Of a stretch of 64,000 nt of DNA, positions 21,193-33,814 are shown piece by piece; positions within the stretch are counted from its first letter, which is position 1, and each line of letters begins with the position of its first letter. The stretch comes from Aeromonas sp. FDAARGOS 1405. GTDB lineage: Bacteria; Pseudomonadota; Gammaproteobacteria; Enterobacterales; Aeromonadaceae. A program made the position numbers and the translations under genes. Below the pieces are notes generated by a model. That model was not told the origin of the DNA, ran no database searches, and worked only from the letters and a program-made list of their open reading frames with translations. Where the stretch lies: contig NZ_CP077311.1 in NCBI RefSeq assembly GCF_019048265.1, positions 1,094,501 through 1,158,500 on the forward strand. Direction: 5' to 3'.

Positions 21193-22335
21193 TCAGGCGT
21201 TCTTACTGGCGGGCTCGGTGGACGGCTGGAACTGGCCAATCATCCGCAGCGCCTCCAGCATCCGCTGGTTGAAGTTGGTGAAGCTGCTGATCTGTGCCGG
21301 ATCGCTCTGACCGCGAGCGGCCAGCACTGCCGGGGTCAGCGCCTGTTGCTGGGACTCCGGCAGCAGGGTATCTGCCTGCTTCTGTACCTGATCCAGCTTG
21401 GGCAGATAGTCGGCAAACGGCTTGAGCAGATCCTGCAGGGAGCTGGCCCCCTGATAGGTCTGGCTCAACTTGACGCTCTGCTTGAGTTTGAGGGAATAGG
21501 AGGCCAGCTGACTGTCGTCCAGCTTCAGTTCATTCGCCTTATCCAGCAGATCCTCGAAGTTGCCGGAGAAGAAGTTCCCCGCCAGCTCGTCGATCCCCTT
21601 GACCAGCTTGCCGATGGACTCCATCTCGTCGCTGTTGAGATCCCCCTCCAGTGAGAAGCTGAAGCTCTGACTCGATTTGAGGCTGAACTGACTGCCGCTC
21701 TCATCCTTCTGGGACTTGGTCTGCCAGCTGTCGTTGAAGCGCAGCACCACCTTGTCGCCATCCTTGGTCTGGATTTCCAGATAGCCCTGCTGGCGGCTGG
21801 CCATCTCGGCCTGCCCCATGTCGGTCGGGGAGACCTTGCCGAAGAACTCCTTCTCGAACTCCTCGAGCCCTTTCTGGATCAGCTTGTAGCTCTGATCGAT
21901 ACCGGTTTTGATATCGTCGTTGTCAGTCGCCCACTTGCCGAGCTGCTTCTTCGCCTCCTCAAAGCCCTTGTCGACCCCCTTGCGGGCCTGCTCCATCATC
22001 CCGGTCAGGTCGTCGTCGGATTTGCCATCGGCCCGCGCGGCACCAAGCCGCCCGGTCACAAACTGCAGCACGTTGTCCGCCACCGACTGGAAGTCGAACA
22101 GGGTCTCCGGGGTGATCTCCTCGGGCTCTTTCACCTTCGGCGCCTGATAGCCCTGGCCGTTGATCTCCAGCGAGAACTGCAACGCCTGCTGGATCAGCAC
22201 CTGCGCCCACTTGGGCGGCTTGTGCAAGGAGACCTCCTCCTCGCTCTTGACCTGTTTCTGCTCCGCCGGTTGGGGCGATTTGGGAGAAACACCCACTCCC
22301 TTGGGTTGGGCTGCGCCCACGCCTTCGATCTGCAT
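21193..22335 (-). CDS. DUF5610-type protein of unknown function
   Basis: The 380-residue hydrophilic protein has no signal peptide or membrane helix. The first 40 residues are Pro/Lys/Gln-rich and look disordered. Residues ~50-160 form the conserved helical block (PKWAQVLIQQALQFSLEINGQGY split here at QALQF, then TLFDFQSVADNVLQFVTGRLG), which I associate with DUF5610. The central part is a strand-rich LEIQTKDGDKVVLRFNDSW segment, a pattern I associate with DUF5610 proteins. ATG 22335 is supported by GGGAGGA upstream. It faces trmA divergently. Function unknown. Confidence 0.65.
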   Translation of the reverse strand: MQIEGVGAAQPKGVGVSPKSPQPAEQKQVKSEEEVSLHKPPKWAQVLIQQALQFSLEINGQGYQAPKVKEPEEITPETLFDFQSVADNVLQFVTGRLGAARADGKSDDDLTGMMEQARKGVDKGFEEAKKQLGKWATDNDDIKTGIDQSYKLIQKGLEEFEKEFFGKVSPTDMGQAEMASRQQGYLEIQTKDGDKVVLRFNDSWQTKSQKDESGSQFSLKSSQSFSFSLEGDLNSDEMESIGKLVKGIDELAGNFFSGNFEDLLDKANELKLDDSQLASYSLKLKQSVKLSQTYQGASSLQDLLKPFADYLPKLDQVQKQADTLLPESQQQALTPAVLAARGQSDPAQISSFTNFNQRMLEALRMIGQFQPSTEPASKNA

Positions 22336-22505
22336 AATGTGTCCTCCCACCATGCCTGTAGATCAGCTATCGGCCTGACTGAACACTTCTTGACCACAAA
22401 ATACTGGACAATCTGCGGCTGGCTTTTAAAATCGGGCCCCTTTGGGTGGCCTGTTGCCTTCCCCCGATTTCGACCCGGCCCGGCCGGTGTGCATGTGAGG
22501 TATTT

Positions 22506-23639
22506 ATGACCCAGTCCCAACAGCCTTCCGCGAACGCTCCGGCGCCTAGAACCGCGGCCGACTATCAGGCCCAACTCGACGAAAAGCGCGCTCGCCTCAC
22601 CGAGCTGTTTGCCGGCTTCACCCTCCCGGCACTGGAAGTGCACAGCTCGCCGGCGGAGTACTACCGGATGCGCGCCGAATTTCGCATCTGGCACGAAGGG
22701 GATGACCTCTTCCACTGCATGTATGCCCCGGCGACCAAAGAGATCATCAAGATAGACCACTTCCCCACCGCCAGCCGCCTCATCAACCAGTTGATGCCGC
22801 TGCTGCTGGAGGGGCTGCGCCCACACCCGGTGCTGCGCCGCAAGCTGTTCCAGATCGACTACCTCTCCACCCAGTCCGGCCAGATCATTGTCAGCCTGCT
22901 CTATCACCGCAAGCTGGAGGCCGAATGGCAACAAGCCGCCGAAGTGCTGCAGGCCGATCTGCGCGCCAAGGGGTTCGAGCTGCAATTGATTGGCCGCGCC
23001 CACAAGCAGAAGATCTGTCTGGGGGATGACTTCGTCATCGAACAGCTCAACGTGGAGGGTCGCCAGCTCATCTACAAGCAGGTGGAGAACAGCTTCACCC
23101 AGCCCAACGCCGCCATCAACGAGCAAATGCTGGCCTGGGCGCTGGATGTGACCAAGGGGAGCGAAGGGGACCTGCTGGAGCTCTATTGCGGCAACGGCAA
23201 CTTCTCCATCGCGCTGGCGCAGAACTTCCGCAAGGTGCTGGCCACCGAGATCGCCAAGCCAAGCGTCGACTCCGCCCAGTTCAACATCGCCGCCAACGGC
23301 GTCGACAACCTGATCATCCTGCGCATGTCGGCCGAAGAGTTCACCATGGCGATGCGTGGCGAGCGGGAGTTCAACCGCCTCAAGGGGGTCGATCTCAAGA
23401 GCTACCAGTGCAACACCATCTTCGTCGACCCGCCCCGCGCCGGTCTCGACGATGCGACCGTCAAGCTGGTACAGGAGTACGACAACATCCTCTACATCTC
23501 CTGCAACCCCGAAACCCTGCAGGCCAACATGACCGTGCTGGGCGAAACCCACGAGATCGCCCGTTTCGCCCTGTTCGACCAGTTCCCCTGGACCCATCAC
23601 ATGGAAGCCGGGGTCTATCTGCGTCGCAAGGCCGATTGA
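22506..23639 (+). CDS. trmA: tRNA (uracil-5-)-methyltransferase
   Basis: The 377-residue SAM-dependent enzyme makes ribothymidine at position 54 of tRNAs. The SAM-binding region is [19 protein letters not shown] near residue 220. The RNA m5U motifs [10 protein letters not shown] and YISCNPETL (nucleophilic Cys) and the C-terminal base Glu in [10 protein letters not shown] are present. ATG 22506 is preferred over longer in-frame starts because the family begins at this point. It stands alone, with a strong terminator after it. Confidence 0.95.
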   Translation: MTQSQQPSANAPAPRTAADYQAQLDEKRARLTELFAGFTLPALEVHSSPAEYYRMRAEFRIWHEGDDLFHCMYAPATKEIIKIDHFPTASRLINQLMPLLLEGLRPHPVLRRKLFQIDYLSTQSGQIIVSLLYHRKLEAEWQQAAEVLQADLRAKGFELQLIGRAHKQKICLGDDFVIEQLNVEGRQLIYKQVENSFTQPNAAINEQMLAWALDVTKGSEGDLLELYCGNGNFSIALAQNFRKVLATEIAKPSVDSAQFNIAANGVDNLIILRMSAEEFTMAMRGEREFNRLKGVDLKSYQCNTIFVDPPRAGLDDATVKLVQEYDNILYISCNPETLQANMTVLGETHEIARFALFDQFPWTHHMEAGVYLRRKAD

Positions 23640-23655
23640 TTAAGGCAGACAGGAA

Positions 23656-23688
23656 AACAACAACAGGGCCGGATGGCCCTGTTTTGTT
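23656..23688. terminator. Terminator between trmA and the convergent chemoreceptor
   Basis: The 9-bp stem AACAGGGCC / GGCCCTGTT with a GGAT loop has TTTT-containing tails on both strands and so can act bidirectionally. Confidence 0.8.
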
Positions 23689-23706
23689 ATTGGCTCAACA
23701 TTGACC

Positions 23707-25440
23707 TTACTCCAGTCGGAAGTGGCCCACGATCTCCCGCAGCCGGTCGTAGGTTTGCTGCATCGCGGCGGAACTGGCAACCGTCGCTTCGCCATTGTGG
23801 GTCAGCTGGCGGATCACTTCGGCAATGGCACTCATGTTGCGATTGATCTCTTCAGCCACCGCACTCTGCTGCTCCGCTGCCGTGGCGATATGGCTGATGA
23901 GATCATTGATCTCCACCACTTCCCCCGCCATCAGATCCAGCGACTCGTTGACTTTAGTGGTGTTCTCGGCAGCCCCCTGACAGCTCTGCTTGGTGTTGCC
24001 CATGGCCTCCACCACAGTCCGGGTGCCCCGCTGCAGGCTGGCCAGCATGGTCTGGATCTCTGCAGTGCTCTTCTGGGTACGGGCCGCAAGCGAGCGTACC
24101 TCATCCGCCACCACCGCAAAGCCACGACCCTGTTCCCCGGCGCGAGCCGCCTCGATGGCGGCGTTGAGCGCCAGCAGGTTGGTCTGTTCGGCAATGCTGC
24201 CGATCACCCCCAATACAGAGCCAATCTGCTGCACATCCTGCTGCATCGCCTCGATGGAACGGGCGGTCTCCTCCACCTCGTCCACCAGCGCCATCACGCT
24301 GGCCATCGCCTGATCCACTACCTGGCGGGACTGGCTCGCCAGCTGCTGGCTCTGGCCGGTAAGCTGGGCGGTGCTGGCCGCACTCTCGGAGACGGAGACC
24401 GCGGTGCGGCTCATCTCGTTGATGGCGGTCACCACCTGCTCGGTCTCGCGCACGTGGTCCGCCAATAGGGACTGGGCGGCGCCGGTCTGGCTGGCCAGCC
24501 CCTCGATGCCGCTGTTGAGCTGGCCGCTCGCCTGTTGCACCTCCCCCATCATCTCCTGCAAGCGTTCGATAAAACGGTTGATCCCGGCCGAGATCTGGCC
24601 CAGGTCATCCTTGCTGGTCACCGCCAACCGGCGGGTGAGATCGCCGCTGCCGCGAGAGAGCTCCAGCACCAGATCCCGTAACGAAACAATGGGTCGATAA
24701 GCCACGTTGAGCGCCAGCATTGCCAGCACCATCACCACTATCGCCACACCAAACAGCGCCATGATGATCTGGCCGTTGAGTGACCGGGTCATGGCACGGA
24801 TATAGTCAAGATCGATGTAGCCGGTCAGGGTCCAGCTGTTACCGCGAATATCCAGCTGGTTGGGGCGCGCTTCGCTCTCCCCCTGCGGTTTGCTGCTGTA
24901 GAGCTCATTGCCCTGGCCGTCGGCCAGCGAGAAGTAGCGCCCCTCGCCGCTCATCTTCTCCAGTAGGCTCTTGAACTCGCTCATGTCGAGGTAGTAGAGA
25001 TAGGCCGAATCTGCACCTCGCGGCACCAGTATGGTGATGACCGGCTTGCCATCCACCTGTTGCAGCGGGCTGACGGTGATCTGGTTGTTGGCGGCGGGGA
25101 TCAGCTTGCGCAGCGCATCGACCCTGGCGCTGTCGTTGATGACACCGCTCACGTCGAACGCCATGTCGCCGATCACTTTGACGATATTGTGAAAGCCGGT
25201 CTCTTGCAGGGTCTTCTTGACGTTGGTCACCCCGAAGTTGAGGTTGGCGGCCAGCAGGATTTTCTGATTGATGTCGCTGGCCAGCTTCTCTTTGACCAGA
25301 GTGATCTGTTCGTTGATGTTCTTGGTCGCCTGGGTGCGGATGTAGGCGCTGATGAAGTGATTGACGCTGAACCAGGCGGTACCGATGGTGACCAGAATGG
25401 CCAGCAGCAACAGGACGTAAATCTTGACCTTGAATGGCAT
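23707..25440 (-). CDS. Methyl-accepting chemotaxis protein with Cache-like sensor domain
   Basis: The 577-residue receptor has membrane helix 1 at about residues 5-27, a ~190-residue periplasmic sensor with a PAS/Cache-like pattern (VSPLQQVDGKPVITILVP, then YLDMSEFKSLLEKM), helix 2 near 208-228, a HAMP segment, and the conserved MCP hairpin IGSIAEQTNLLALNAAIEAA. There is no C-terminal receptor-tethering pentapeptide (it ends GHFRLE). TGGAGG precedes ATG 25440. The start lies about 50 bases after the mglC stop on the same strand, with only a weak hairpin between, so it may be co-expressed with the galactose transporter. Ligand unknown. Confidence 0.9.
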   Translation of the reverse strand: MPFKVKIYVLLLLAILVTIGTAWFSVNHFISAYIRTQATKNINEQITLVKEKLASDINQKILLAANLNFGVTNVKKTLQETGFHNIVKVIGDMAFDVSGVINDSARVDALRKLIPAANNQITVSPLQQVDGKPVITILVPRGADSAYLYYLDMSEFKSLLEKMSGEGRYFSLADGQGNELYSSKPQGESEARPNQLDIRGNSWTLTGYIDLDYIRAMTRSLNGQIIMALFGVAIVVMVLAMLALNVAYRPIVSLRDLVLELSRGSGDLTRRLAVTSKDDLGQISAGINRFIERLQEMMGEVQQASGQLNSGIEGLASQTGAAQSLLADHVRETEQVVTAINEMSRTAVSVSESAASTAQLTGQSQQLASQSRQVVDQAMASVMALVDEVEETARSIEAMQQDVQQIGSVLGVIGSIAEQTNLLALNAAIEAARAGEQGRGFAVVADEVRSLAARTQKSTAEIQTMLASLQRGTRTVVEAMGNTKQSCQGAAENTTKVNESLDLMAGEVVEINDLISHIATAAEQQSAVAEEINRNMSAIAEVIRQLTHNGEATVASSAAMQQTYDRLREIVGHFRLE

Positions 25441-25491
25441 GGGATCCCTCCAGAAGAGAGGGCTGGCAGCGCCAACCCTCCCTGCCAATCG

Positions 25492-26502
25492 TTATTTCTT
25501 CTTGGCGTACTTCATGGAATCCAATGCCACCGCCAGAATGATGATGCCGCCCTTGATGATGAACTGCCAGTAAGGGCTGACCCCGATATAGGTCAAACCA
25601 TAGTTGATCAGGGTGAAGATAAGTACGCCGGTGATCACACCCGCGACCGTTCCCACCCCGCCGGCAAACGACACGCCGCCCACCACGCACGCCGCGATGG
25701 CATCCAGCTCGTACATGAAGCCGAGGTTGTTGGTGGCGCTACCGATACGGCCTGCTTCCAGCATGCCGCCGAAGGCGTAGAAGACCCCCGCCAGCGCATA
25801 GATCATTACCAGATTGACCGCCACATTGACGCCGGAGACCTTGGCCGCCTCGGGGTTGCCGCCGATGGCGAAGATGTTTTTGCCAAAGCGGGTCTTGTTC
25901 CACAGCACCCAGACAAAGACGCTGGCGATGGCCGCATAGAAGGTGAGATAGGAGAGCTTGAATCCTCCTATCCGGATAAAGCCCTGCGCGAAGCTGGAGA
26001 AGCGGGGGTCAAACCCGGCCACCGGCGAAGCCCCTACCGAGTCAAAGTAGAGGGAGTTGATACCGTAGACGATGATCATGGTGCCCAGGGTGGTAATGAA
26101 CGGGGTAACGTTCAGGTAGGCCACGATCAGACCGTTGACCAGACCAATCAGCGCCCCCACCACACAGACCAGCAGGATCACCGCAGGAATGGGCACCTCC
26201 CCCAACGTCGGGAACACCTTGTTGACGTTGGTCAGCGCCTGCAACATGGTTGCTGCTATGAGTGCCGCCAGACCGACCTGACGACCGGCCGAGAGATCCG
26301 TCCCCTGAGTGATGATGATGCCCGCCACCCCCAGCGCTATGATGACCCGCACCGAGGACTGGGTCAGGATGTTGCTGAAGTTGGTGAGGCTCAGGAAGGA
26401 AGGCTCCTGGATCACGATGACCATGAGCAGCACCAGCAGCACCAGATAGATGGCGTTTTCCTTGAGCGCCTGCATCAGATTGAAATTTTTAGCCGACTCC
26501 AT
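25492..26502 (-). CDS. mglC: Galactose/methyl-galactoside ABC transporter permease
   Basis: The 336-residue inner-membrane permease of the BPD_transp_2 type (ribose/galactose family) has about ten hydrophobic helices. It carries the family landmarks ITQGTDLSAGRQVGL near residue 67, TPFITTLGTMIIVYG and AIGGNPEAAKVSGV. ATG 26502 starts at MESAKNF, matching E. coli MglC (336 residues). It follows mglA by 16 bases. Confidence 0.95.
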   Translation of the reverse strand: MESAKNFNLMQALKENAIYLVLLVLLMVIVIQEPSFLSLTNFSNILTQSSVRVIIALGVAGIIITQGTDLSAGRQVGLAALIAATMLQALTNVNKVFPTLGEVPIPAVILLVCVVGALIGLVNGLIVAYLNVTPFITTLGTMIIVYGINSLYFDSVGASPVAGFDPRFSSFAQGFIRIGGFKLSYLTFYAAIASVFVWVLWNKTRFGKNIFAIGGNPEAAKVSGVNVAVNLVMIYALAGVFYAFGGMLEAGRIGSATNNLGFMYELDAIAACVVGGVSFAGGVGTVAGVITGVLIFTLINYGLTYIGVSPYWQFIIKGGIIILAVALDSMKYAKKK

Positions 26503-26518
26503 AAATGTCTTCCTGTCT

Positions 26519-28039
26519 CTAGAGGTACAGAGATGCCAGGCGCAGTATCTCGCTCTGGTCAGTTTCTTTGGTATTGACGATCCCGGCGACCCGGCCATTG
26601 CTCATCACCATGATGCGGTCGGTGATCCCCAGCAATTCCGGCATCTCTGACGAGATGATGATGATCCCCTTGTCCTTCTTCGCCAGCTCCAGGATGAGCT
26701 GGTAGATCTCGAACTTGGCCCCGACGTCTATGCCGCGGGTGGGCTCGTCGAGCATCAGGATCTCCGGCTGGGTCAGCAGCCAGCGACCGATGATCACCTT
26801 CTGCTGGTTGCCCCCGGAGAGGGAACCTATCTGGGTCTGCTGGGTCGGCGTCTTGACCCGCATGGAGTCGATCACCCACTGGGTATCGCTCTTCATCTTG
26901 TTGTCGCTGAGCAGCCCCATGGAGCCCTTGTAGCTGTCCATGTTGGCGATCAGGGAGTTGAAGGCGATATCGAGCCGGGAGTAGATACCGGTGGAGCGGC
27001 GCTCTTCCGTCACCAGCGCAAAGCCGTTGCGGATCGCTTCGTGGGCGTTGTGGTTGGCCACCTCTTTGCCGTGCAGCTTGATGCTGCCCTGACTGCGATC
27101 GCGAATACCGAACAGGGTCTCGACGATATCGGTGCGCTTGGCCCCCACCAGTCCGGCGATGCCGAGGATCTCCCCCTTGTGCAGGTTGAAGGTCACATCC
27201 TGAATGGAGGGCTGGTTTTTCGCCGTCAGGTGTTCGATCTCGAGGATCACCTCTTTCGGCTGGTTGGTCTTTTCCGGGAAACGCTGGGTCAGTTCACGGC
27301 CGACCATCATCCCGATGATCTGATCCATGGTCATGCCCTTGAGCGGCTGGGTTGCCACCCACTGGCCATCCCGCAATATGGTGATCTCGTCACAGAGCTG
27401 GAAGATCTCCTCCATCTTGTGAGAGATGTAGACGATGCCGCACCCCTTCTCCTTCAACTTGTTGATGATCTTGAAGAGGTGGTTCACCTCTTTCTCGGTC
27501 AGGGAGGAGGTGGGTTCATCCATGATGACGATCTTGGCGTCGTAGGAGAACGCCTTGGCGATCTCGATCATCTGCATCTGGGAGACCGACAGGGTCGCGA
27601 CCTTCACCTTGGGGTCGATGTCGATATCCAGCTCATCGAAGATGCGCTTGGTGTCGTCATACATCTTGCCGTGGTCGATAAACCACCCCTTGGTGGGGTA
27701 GCGGCCGAGCCACATGTTGTCCATCACGGTACGCTGCAGCACCAGGTTGAGCTCCTGATGCACCATGGAGACGCCATTTTCCAGCGCCTCTTTCGAGGAG
27801 GTGAAGTTGATCTCCTGCCCCTTGAAGAAGATCTTGCCCTGATCCTTCTCGTAAATGCCGAACAGGCACTTGAGCAGTGTGGATTTTCCCGCTCCGTTCT
27901 CGCCCATCAACGCATGCACAGAATGAGGACGGACCCGTAAATTGACATTATCGAGTGCCTTGACGCCGGGAAAGCTCTTACTGACGTCAATCATCTCCAA
28001 CAGCCATTCTGATTGTTGCTGTGTTGTCATATCAGCCAT
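26519..28039 (-). CDS. mglA: Galactose/methyl-galactoside ABC transporter ATPase (tandem domains)
   Basis: The 506-residue ATPase carries two nucleotide-binding domains. The first has Walker [10 protein letters not shown] near residue 46, a signature [12 protein letters not shown] and Walker [11 protein letters not shown]. In the second the Walker A is degenerate (GLVGAKRTD), while its [16 protein letters not shown] signature and [11 protein letters not shown] are intact, as is usual for sugar ATPases of this class. Starts at 28039 and 28030 both lack a good ribosome site. The T tract of the hairpin after mglB ends just 12 bases upstream, so expression probably depends on readthrough or coupling. 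Confidence 0.94.
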   Translation of the reverse strand: MADMTTQQQSEWLLEMIDVSKSFPGVKALDNVNLRVRPHSVHALMGENGAGKSTLLKCLFGIYEKDQGKIFFKGQEINFTSSKEALENGVSMVHQELNLVLQRTVMDNMWLGRYPTKGWFIDHGKMYDDTKRIFDELDIDIDPKVKVATLSVSQMQMIEIAKAFSYDAKIVIMDEPTSSLTEKEVNHLFKIINKLKEKGCGIVYISHKMEEIFQLCDEITILRDGQWVATQPLKGMTMDQIIGMMVGRELTQRFPEKTNQPKEVILEIEHLTAKNQPSIQDVTFNLHKGEILGIAGLVGAKRTDIVETLFGIRDRSQGSIKLHGKEVANHNAHEAIRNGFALVTEERRSTGIYSRLDIAFNSLIANMDSYKGSMGLLSDNKMKSDTQWVIDSMRVKTPTQQTQIGSLSGGNQQKVIIGRWLLTQPEILMLDEPTRGIDVGAKFEIYQLILELAKKDKGIIIISSEMPELLGITDRIMVMSNGRVAGIVNTKETDQSEILRLASLYL

Positions 28040-28050
28040 CACATCTGGTT

Positions 28051-28080
28051 GAAAAAAGGGCAAGGGGATCTCCCTTGCCC
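28051..28080 (-). terminator. Terminator-like attenuator between mglB and mglA
   Basis: On the minus strand a 9-bp stem GGGCAAGGG / CCCTTGCCC is followed directly by TTTTTT. It starts 12 bases past the mglB stop and ends 12 bases before the mglA start. It would give much more mglB mRNA than mglAC mRNA, which suits a binding protein needed in excess. Confidence 0.75.
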
Positions 28081-28092
28081 TGGAGGAGGGAA

Positions 28093-29079
28093 TTACTCGA
28101 ATTGGGACAGGTTGTCTTTATCCACACCGACGTAGGCAACACGTACAACCTTGTCGACGATATTCCACTTGGTGCCTTCACCGGCCGGTTTGCCTTCAGC
28201 CAGGTTCTTGGTCAGCTCGAAGGTGGCTTTGGCCTGGTTGGCCGCATCGTTCAGCACGGTACCCGCCATGGCACCGCTCTTGACCATGGCCAGCGCTTCC
28301 GGCAGCGCATCGACGCCGAACACCGGAATGGCAGTCTTGCCCTGTGCTTTCAGTGATTCGACTGCGCCCATTGCCATGCCGTCGTTGTTGGCGATGACCA
28401 CTTCGATCTTGTTGGCGTTGGGGCCGGAGATCCAGGCGTCCATCTTGTCTTTCGCCATGGCGGTATCCCACATACCGGTATCCATATGCAGTTGTTCAGT
28501 CTTGACGCCGCCATCGTTCAGGGTCTTGACCACGTAGGAGGTGCGCGCTTCGGCATCCGGGTGGCCCGGCTCCCCTTTCAGCAGCACGAACTGGATCACG
28601 CCATCCTTGTTCAGATCCCACTCCGGATGGGCTTTCCAGTGTTTGGCAATCAGCTGACCCTGGATGATCCCTGACTCCTTGGAGTCGGTACCCACGTAGT
28701 AGGCCTTGTCGTAGCTGGCCAGATCGGTAGCGCTTGGCTCCTTGTTGTAGAAGACCACCGGGATATCTTCGCCACGGGCTTTCTCAATCACCACCGGTGC
28801 CGCAGCGGGGTCAACCAGGTTGATGGCCAGCGCCTTCACCCCTTTGGCCAGCAGCACGTCGATCTGGTCGTTCTGCTTGGACTGGTCGTTCTGGGAGTCG
28901 TTCATCAGCAGTTCCACCCCCGGAGTGGCTGCCGCCTCCTTCTCGATGGCCTTGCGCACGACCGCCATGAAGTTGTCGTCGTACTTGTAGACGGTTACCC
29001 CGATACGGGTGTCAGCCTGGGCATTGGCTCCAGCCATCATGCCCATCAGCAGGGCGGCAACTGTGGTCAGTTTTTTCAT
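28093..29079 (-). CDS. mglB: Periplasmic galactose-binding protein
   Basis: The 328-residue protein has a signal peptide ([19 protein letters not shown], mature start near [17 protein letters not shown]). Ligand-pocket landmarks of E. coli MglB are visible: YKYDDNFM, the Ca-site loop DLNKDGVIQ near residue 155, [17 protein letters not shown] segment and [13 protein letters not shown] 29079 has CGGAG upstream. In E. coli this protein feeds the ABC importer and also signals to a chemoreceptor. Confidence 0.95.
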   Translation of the reverse strand: MKKLTTVAALLMGMMAGANAQADTRIGVTVYKYDDNFMAVVRKAIEKEAAATPGVELLMNDSQNDQSKQNDQIDVLLAKGVKALAINLVDPAAAPVVIEKARGEDIPVVFYNKEPSATDLASYDKAYYVGTDSKESGIIQGQLIAKHWKAHPEWDLNKDGVIQFVLLKGEPGHPDAEARTSYVVKTLNDGGVKTEQLHMDTGMWDTAMAKDKMDAWISGPNANKIEVVIANNDGMAMGAVESLKAQGKTAIPVFGVDALPEALAMVKSGAMAGTVLNDAANQAKATFELTKNLAEGKPAGEGTKWNIVDKVVRVAYVGVDKDNLSQFE

Positions 29080-29142
29080 TATGTGTGCTCCGATGTGTCT
29101 ATCTGTGTTGTAGGGTGGCGAGCAATTGAGCAAGCGCCAATC

Positions 29143-29204
29143 AATGTAATCAGTTTGTTGTCATTTCTTCTGTGATCATGACGACAAAATGAAAACGATT
29201 ACAC
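29143..29204 (-). promoter_or_regulatory. mglB promoter: GalR-type operator, CRP-like site, -10
   Basis: Reading on the minus strand, a GalR/GalS-like operator (GTGTAATCGTTTTCAT, 29189-29204) is followed by a CRP-like site TGTCG-N6-TCACA (29171-29186) and a -10 TACATT (29143-29148). The spacing from CRP site to -10 (22 bases) fits activation from about -41.5. This is predicted from sequence only. Confidence 0.65.
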
Positions 29205-29355
29205 TCTGTTACATTGAAACTTTGTTTTTATTTTTCAAATGCATATGAATAAAAATCAGTTTTGAGACTCAATCATTTCCACAGCATTGAGGCTAGTCGT
29301 TACTGGCCTGTTGTCAAAATGGCGCACTGGCTAGGCAGTCGTCTCAATAGCTGGC

Positions 29356-32415
<3,060 letters not shown>

Positions 32416-32448
32416 TCACTCTCTCCCTGCTGATTGGAAAACGTATTC

Positions 32449-32510
32449 AGTCTAGAGAAGTATGACGCAGGGAACGGCGATCTCGCTCACACAGATGTAA
32501 ACGATTACAC
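32449..32510 (-). promoter_or_regulatory. lacZ promoter: GalR-type operator, CRP-like site, -10
   Basis: On the minus strand a near-perfect GalR-type operator (GTGTAATCGTTTACA, 32496-32510) is followed by a CRP-like site, TGTGA-N6-TCGCC (32476-32491), and a -10 TAGACT (32449-32454) 21 bases further on. The order and spacing match the galE and mglB promoters of this window. lacZ thus appears to be controlled by GalR rather than by a separate LacI. Confidence 0.65.
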
Positions 32511-32570
32511 CAATTTTGTTAAGTAAAGCGGAGTAAAAATGATTAAAAATAGGTAAAACAATAACTGTGC

Positions 32571-32594
32571 AAGAAACGGCCCCGAACAGGGCCG
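32571..32594 (-). terminator. galR terminator
   Basis: On the minus strand CGGCCC / GGGCCG with a 6-base loop is followed by TTTCTTG, 11 bases after the galR stop. It separates galR from the lacZ promoter. Confidence 0.65.
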
Positions 32595-32604
32595 CAAAAG
32601 GGGG

Positions 32605-33612
32605 CTATCCGGCCCGAACCGGTGCCACCGAGTGGCGATTGATCAGGGTGGGGGTATAGATCCGGCTCTGGGTCGCGTCACTCTCCCCCGCCGCCAGCTG
32701 AATGGCCAGCTTGGCCGCCTGGGCCGCCATCAGCTCGATGGGATAGCGCATGGTGGAGAGCTTGGGGCGCAGATATCTGGCATAGATGATGTCATCGAAG
32801 CCCACCACCGAGACCTCCTCCGGCACTCGCAGGCCGTTGTCCGCCAGCACGGAGATGGCGCCCGCCGCCATGGCATCGTTATAGGCAACCACAGCGGTCA
32901 CCTTGAGCCCCTTGGCAAGCAGATTGAGCATGGCGCGCTCGCCCCCCTCCTCGTTCGGCGTGCCGCTCTCGATAAGCTCGGGATCGGCTGCCAGACCCGC
33001 TTCCATCAGTCCATCCTGATAACCCTGCAGGCGCAAGGTGGCATCCTCAATGGCGTGATCCGAGCTGATAAAGGCAATATGGCGGTGACCCAGTTCGATC
33101 AGGTGGCGAGTTGCCGTGGCCGCACCAAGCCGGTTGTTGAGGGCGATGCAGCGCCCCTTGAGGGCAGGAATATCGCGGTTGATCAACACCATGCCGGGCA
33201 CCCGCATGGCGTAATCGCACAGTTCCTCGTCGCTCAGCGCCTTGCTGTGCACCACCAGCGCCTCGCAACGCTTGCCGATCAGCAGCTCGATCGCTTCACG
33301 CTCCTGACGCGCCTTGTGAAAACCGTTACCCATCAGCAGGTGAAGGTTCTGCTCGACGGCGATGCCGGAGACCCCCTTCACCAGTGCGCCGAAGAAGGGA
33401 TCCGCCACGTCACCGACCACTACCCCCATGGTGTCGCAGGTCTGGCTGACCAGTGCCCGCGCGTTGGCGTTGGGGGTGTAGCCCAGTTCGGCCATGGCCT
33501 TCTGCACCACTTCGCGAGATGCGGCGCTGGCCTTGGGGGAGTTGTTCATCACCCGTGAAACCGTTGCCACCGACACATTGGCCAAACGGGCGACATCCTT
33601 GATGGTGCTCAT
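32605..33612 (-). CDS. galR: LacI-family galactose regulator (GalR/GalS-like)
   Basis: The 335-residue repressor begins with the LacI-type helix-turn-helix MSTIKDVARLANVSVATVSR and hinge helix, followed by a periplasmic-binding-protein-like sensor domain (MGVVVGDVADPFFGALVKGV; VVGFDDIIYARYLRPKLSTM near residue 270). ATG 33612 aligns with the family start. It is divergent from galE and shares an operator with it, so autoregulation is likely. Galactose-type sugar as inducer is inferred from the surrounding genes and from matching operators at galE, lacZ and mglB. GalR versus GalS cannot be told apart here. Confidence 0.9.
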   Translation of the reverse strand: MSTIKDVARLANVSVATVSRVMNNSPKASAASREVVQKAMAELGYTPNANARALVSQTCDTMGVVVGDVADPFFGALVKGVSGIAVEQNLHLLMGNGFHKARQEREAIELLIGKRCEALVVHSKALSDEELCDYAMRVPGMVLINRDIPALKGRCIALNNRLGAATATRHLIELGHRHIAFISSDHAIEDATLRLQGYQDGLMEAGLAADPELIESGTPNEEGGERAMLNLLAKGLKVTAVVAYNDAMAAGAISVLADNGLRVPEEVSVVGFDDIIYARYLRPKLSTMRYPIELMAAQAAKLAIQLAAGESDATQSRIYTPTLINRHSVAPVRAG

Positions 33613-33714
33613 GCTGTTTTCACTTCTTTCACTGTGCGATAGAGCGCCATTATACCCAGCAAACCCATTGAAAACAGGGGTGAAATAAATATCTGCCGTC
33701 AGGATAATCACAAA

Positions 33715-33783
33715 AACAGTGTAATCGTTTACACTGTTTTGCAAGCAAGCTCACAGTTTGGTCGCCACACCCTCGGCTAGACT
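33715..33783. promoter_or_regulatory. Divergent galR/galE control region
   Basis: A 24-base near-palindrome (33715-33738) contains the GalR-type operator GTGTAATCGTTTACAC at 33719-33734. A CRP-like site TGCAA-N6-TCACA (33740-33755) and a -10 TAGACT (33778-33783) follow toward galE, placing the operator near -62 and CRP near -41.5 as at the E. coli gal promoter. Leftward, TTGTGA and TATTTA about 16 bases apart could form the galR promoter. Confidence 0.7.
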
Positions 33784-33814
33784 CCTTCCAGACACTTTTT
33801 CAGTGGAGAGCAAG

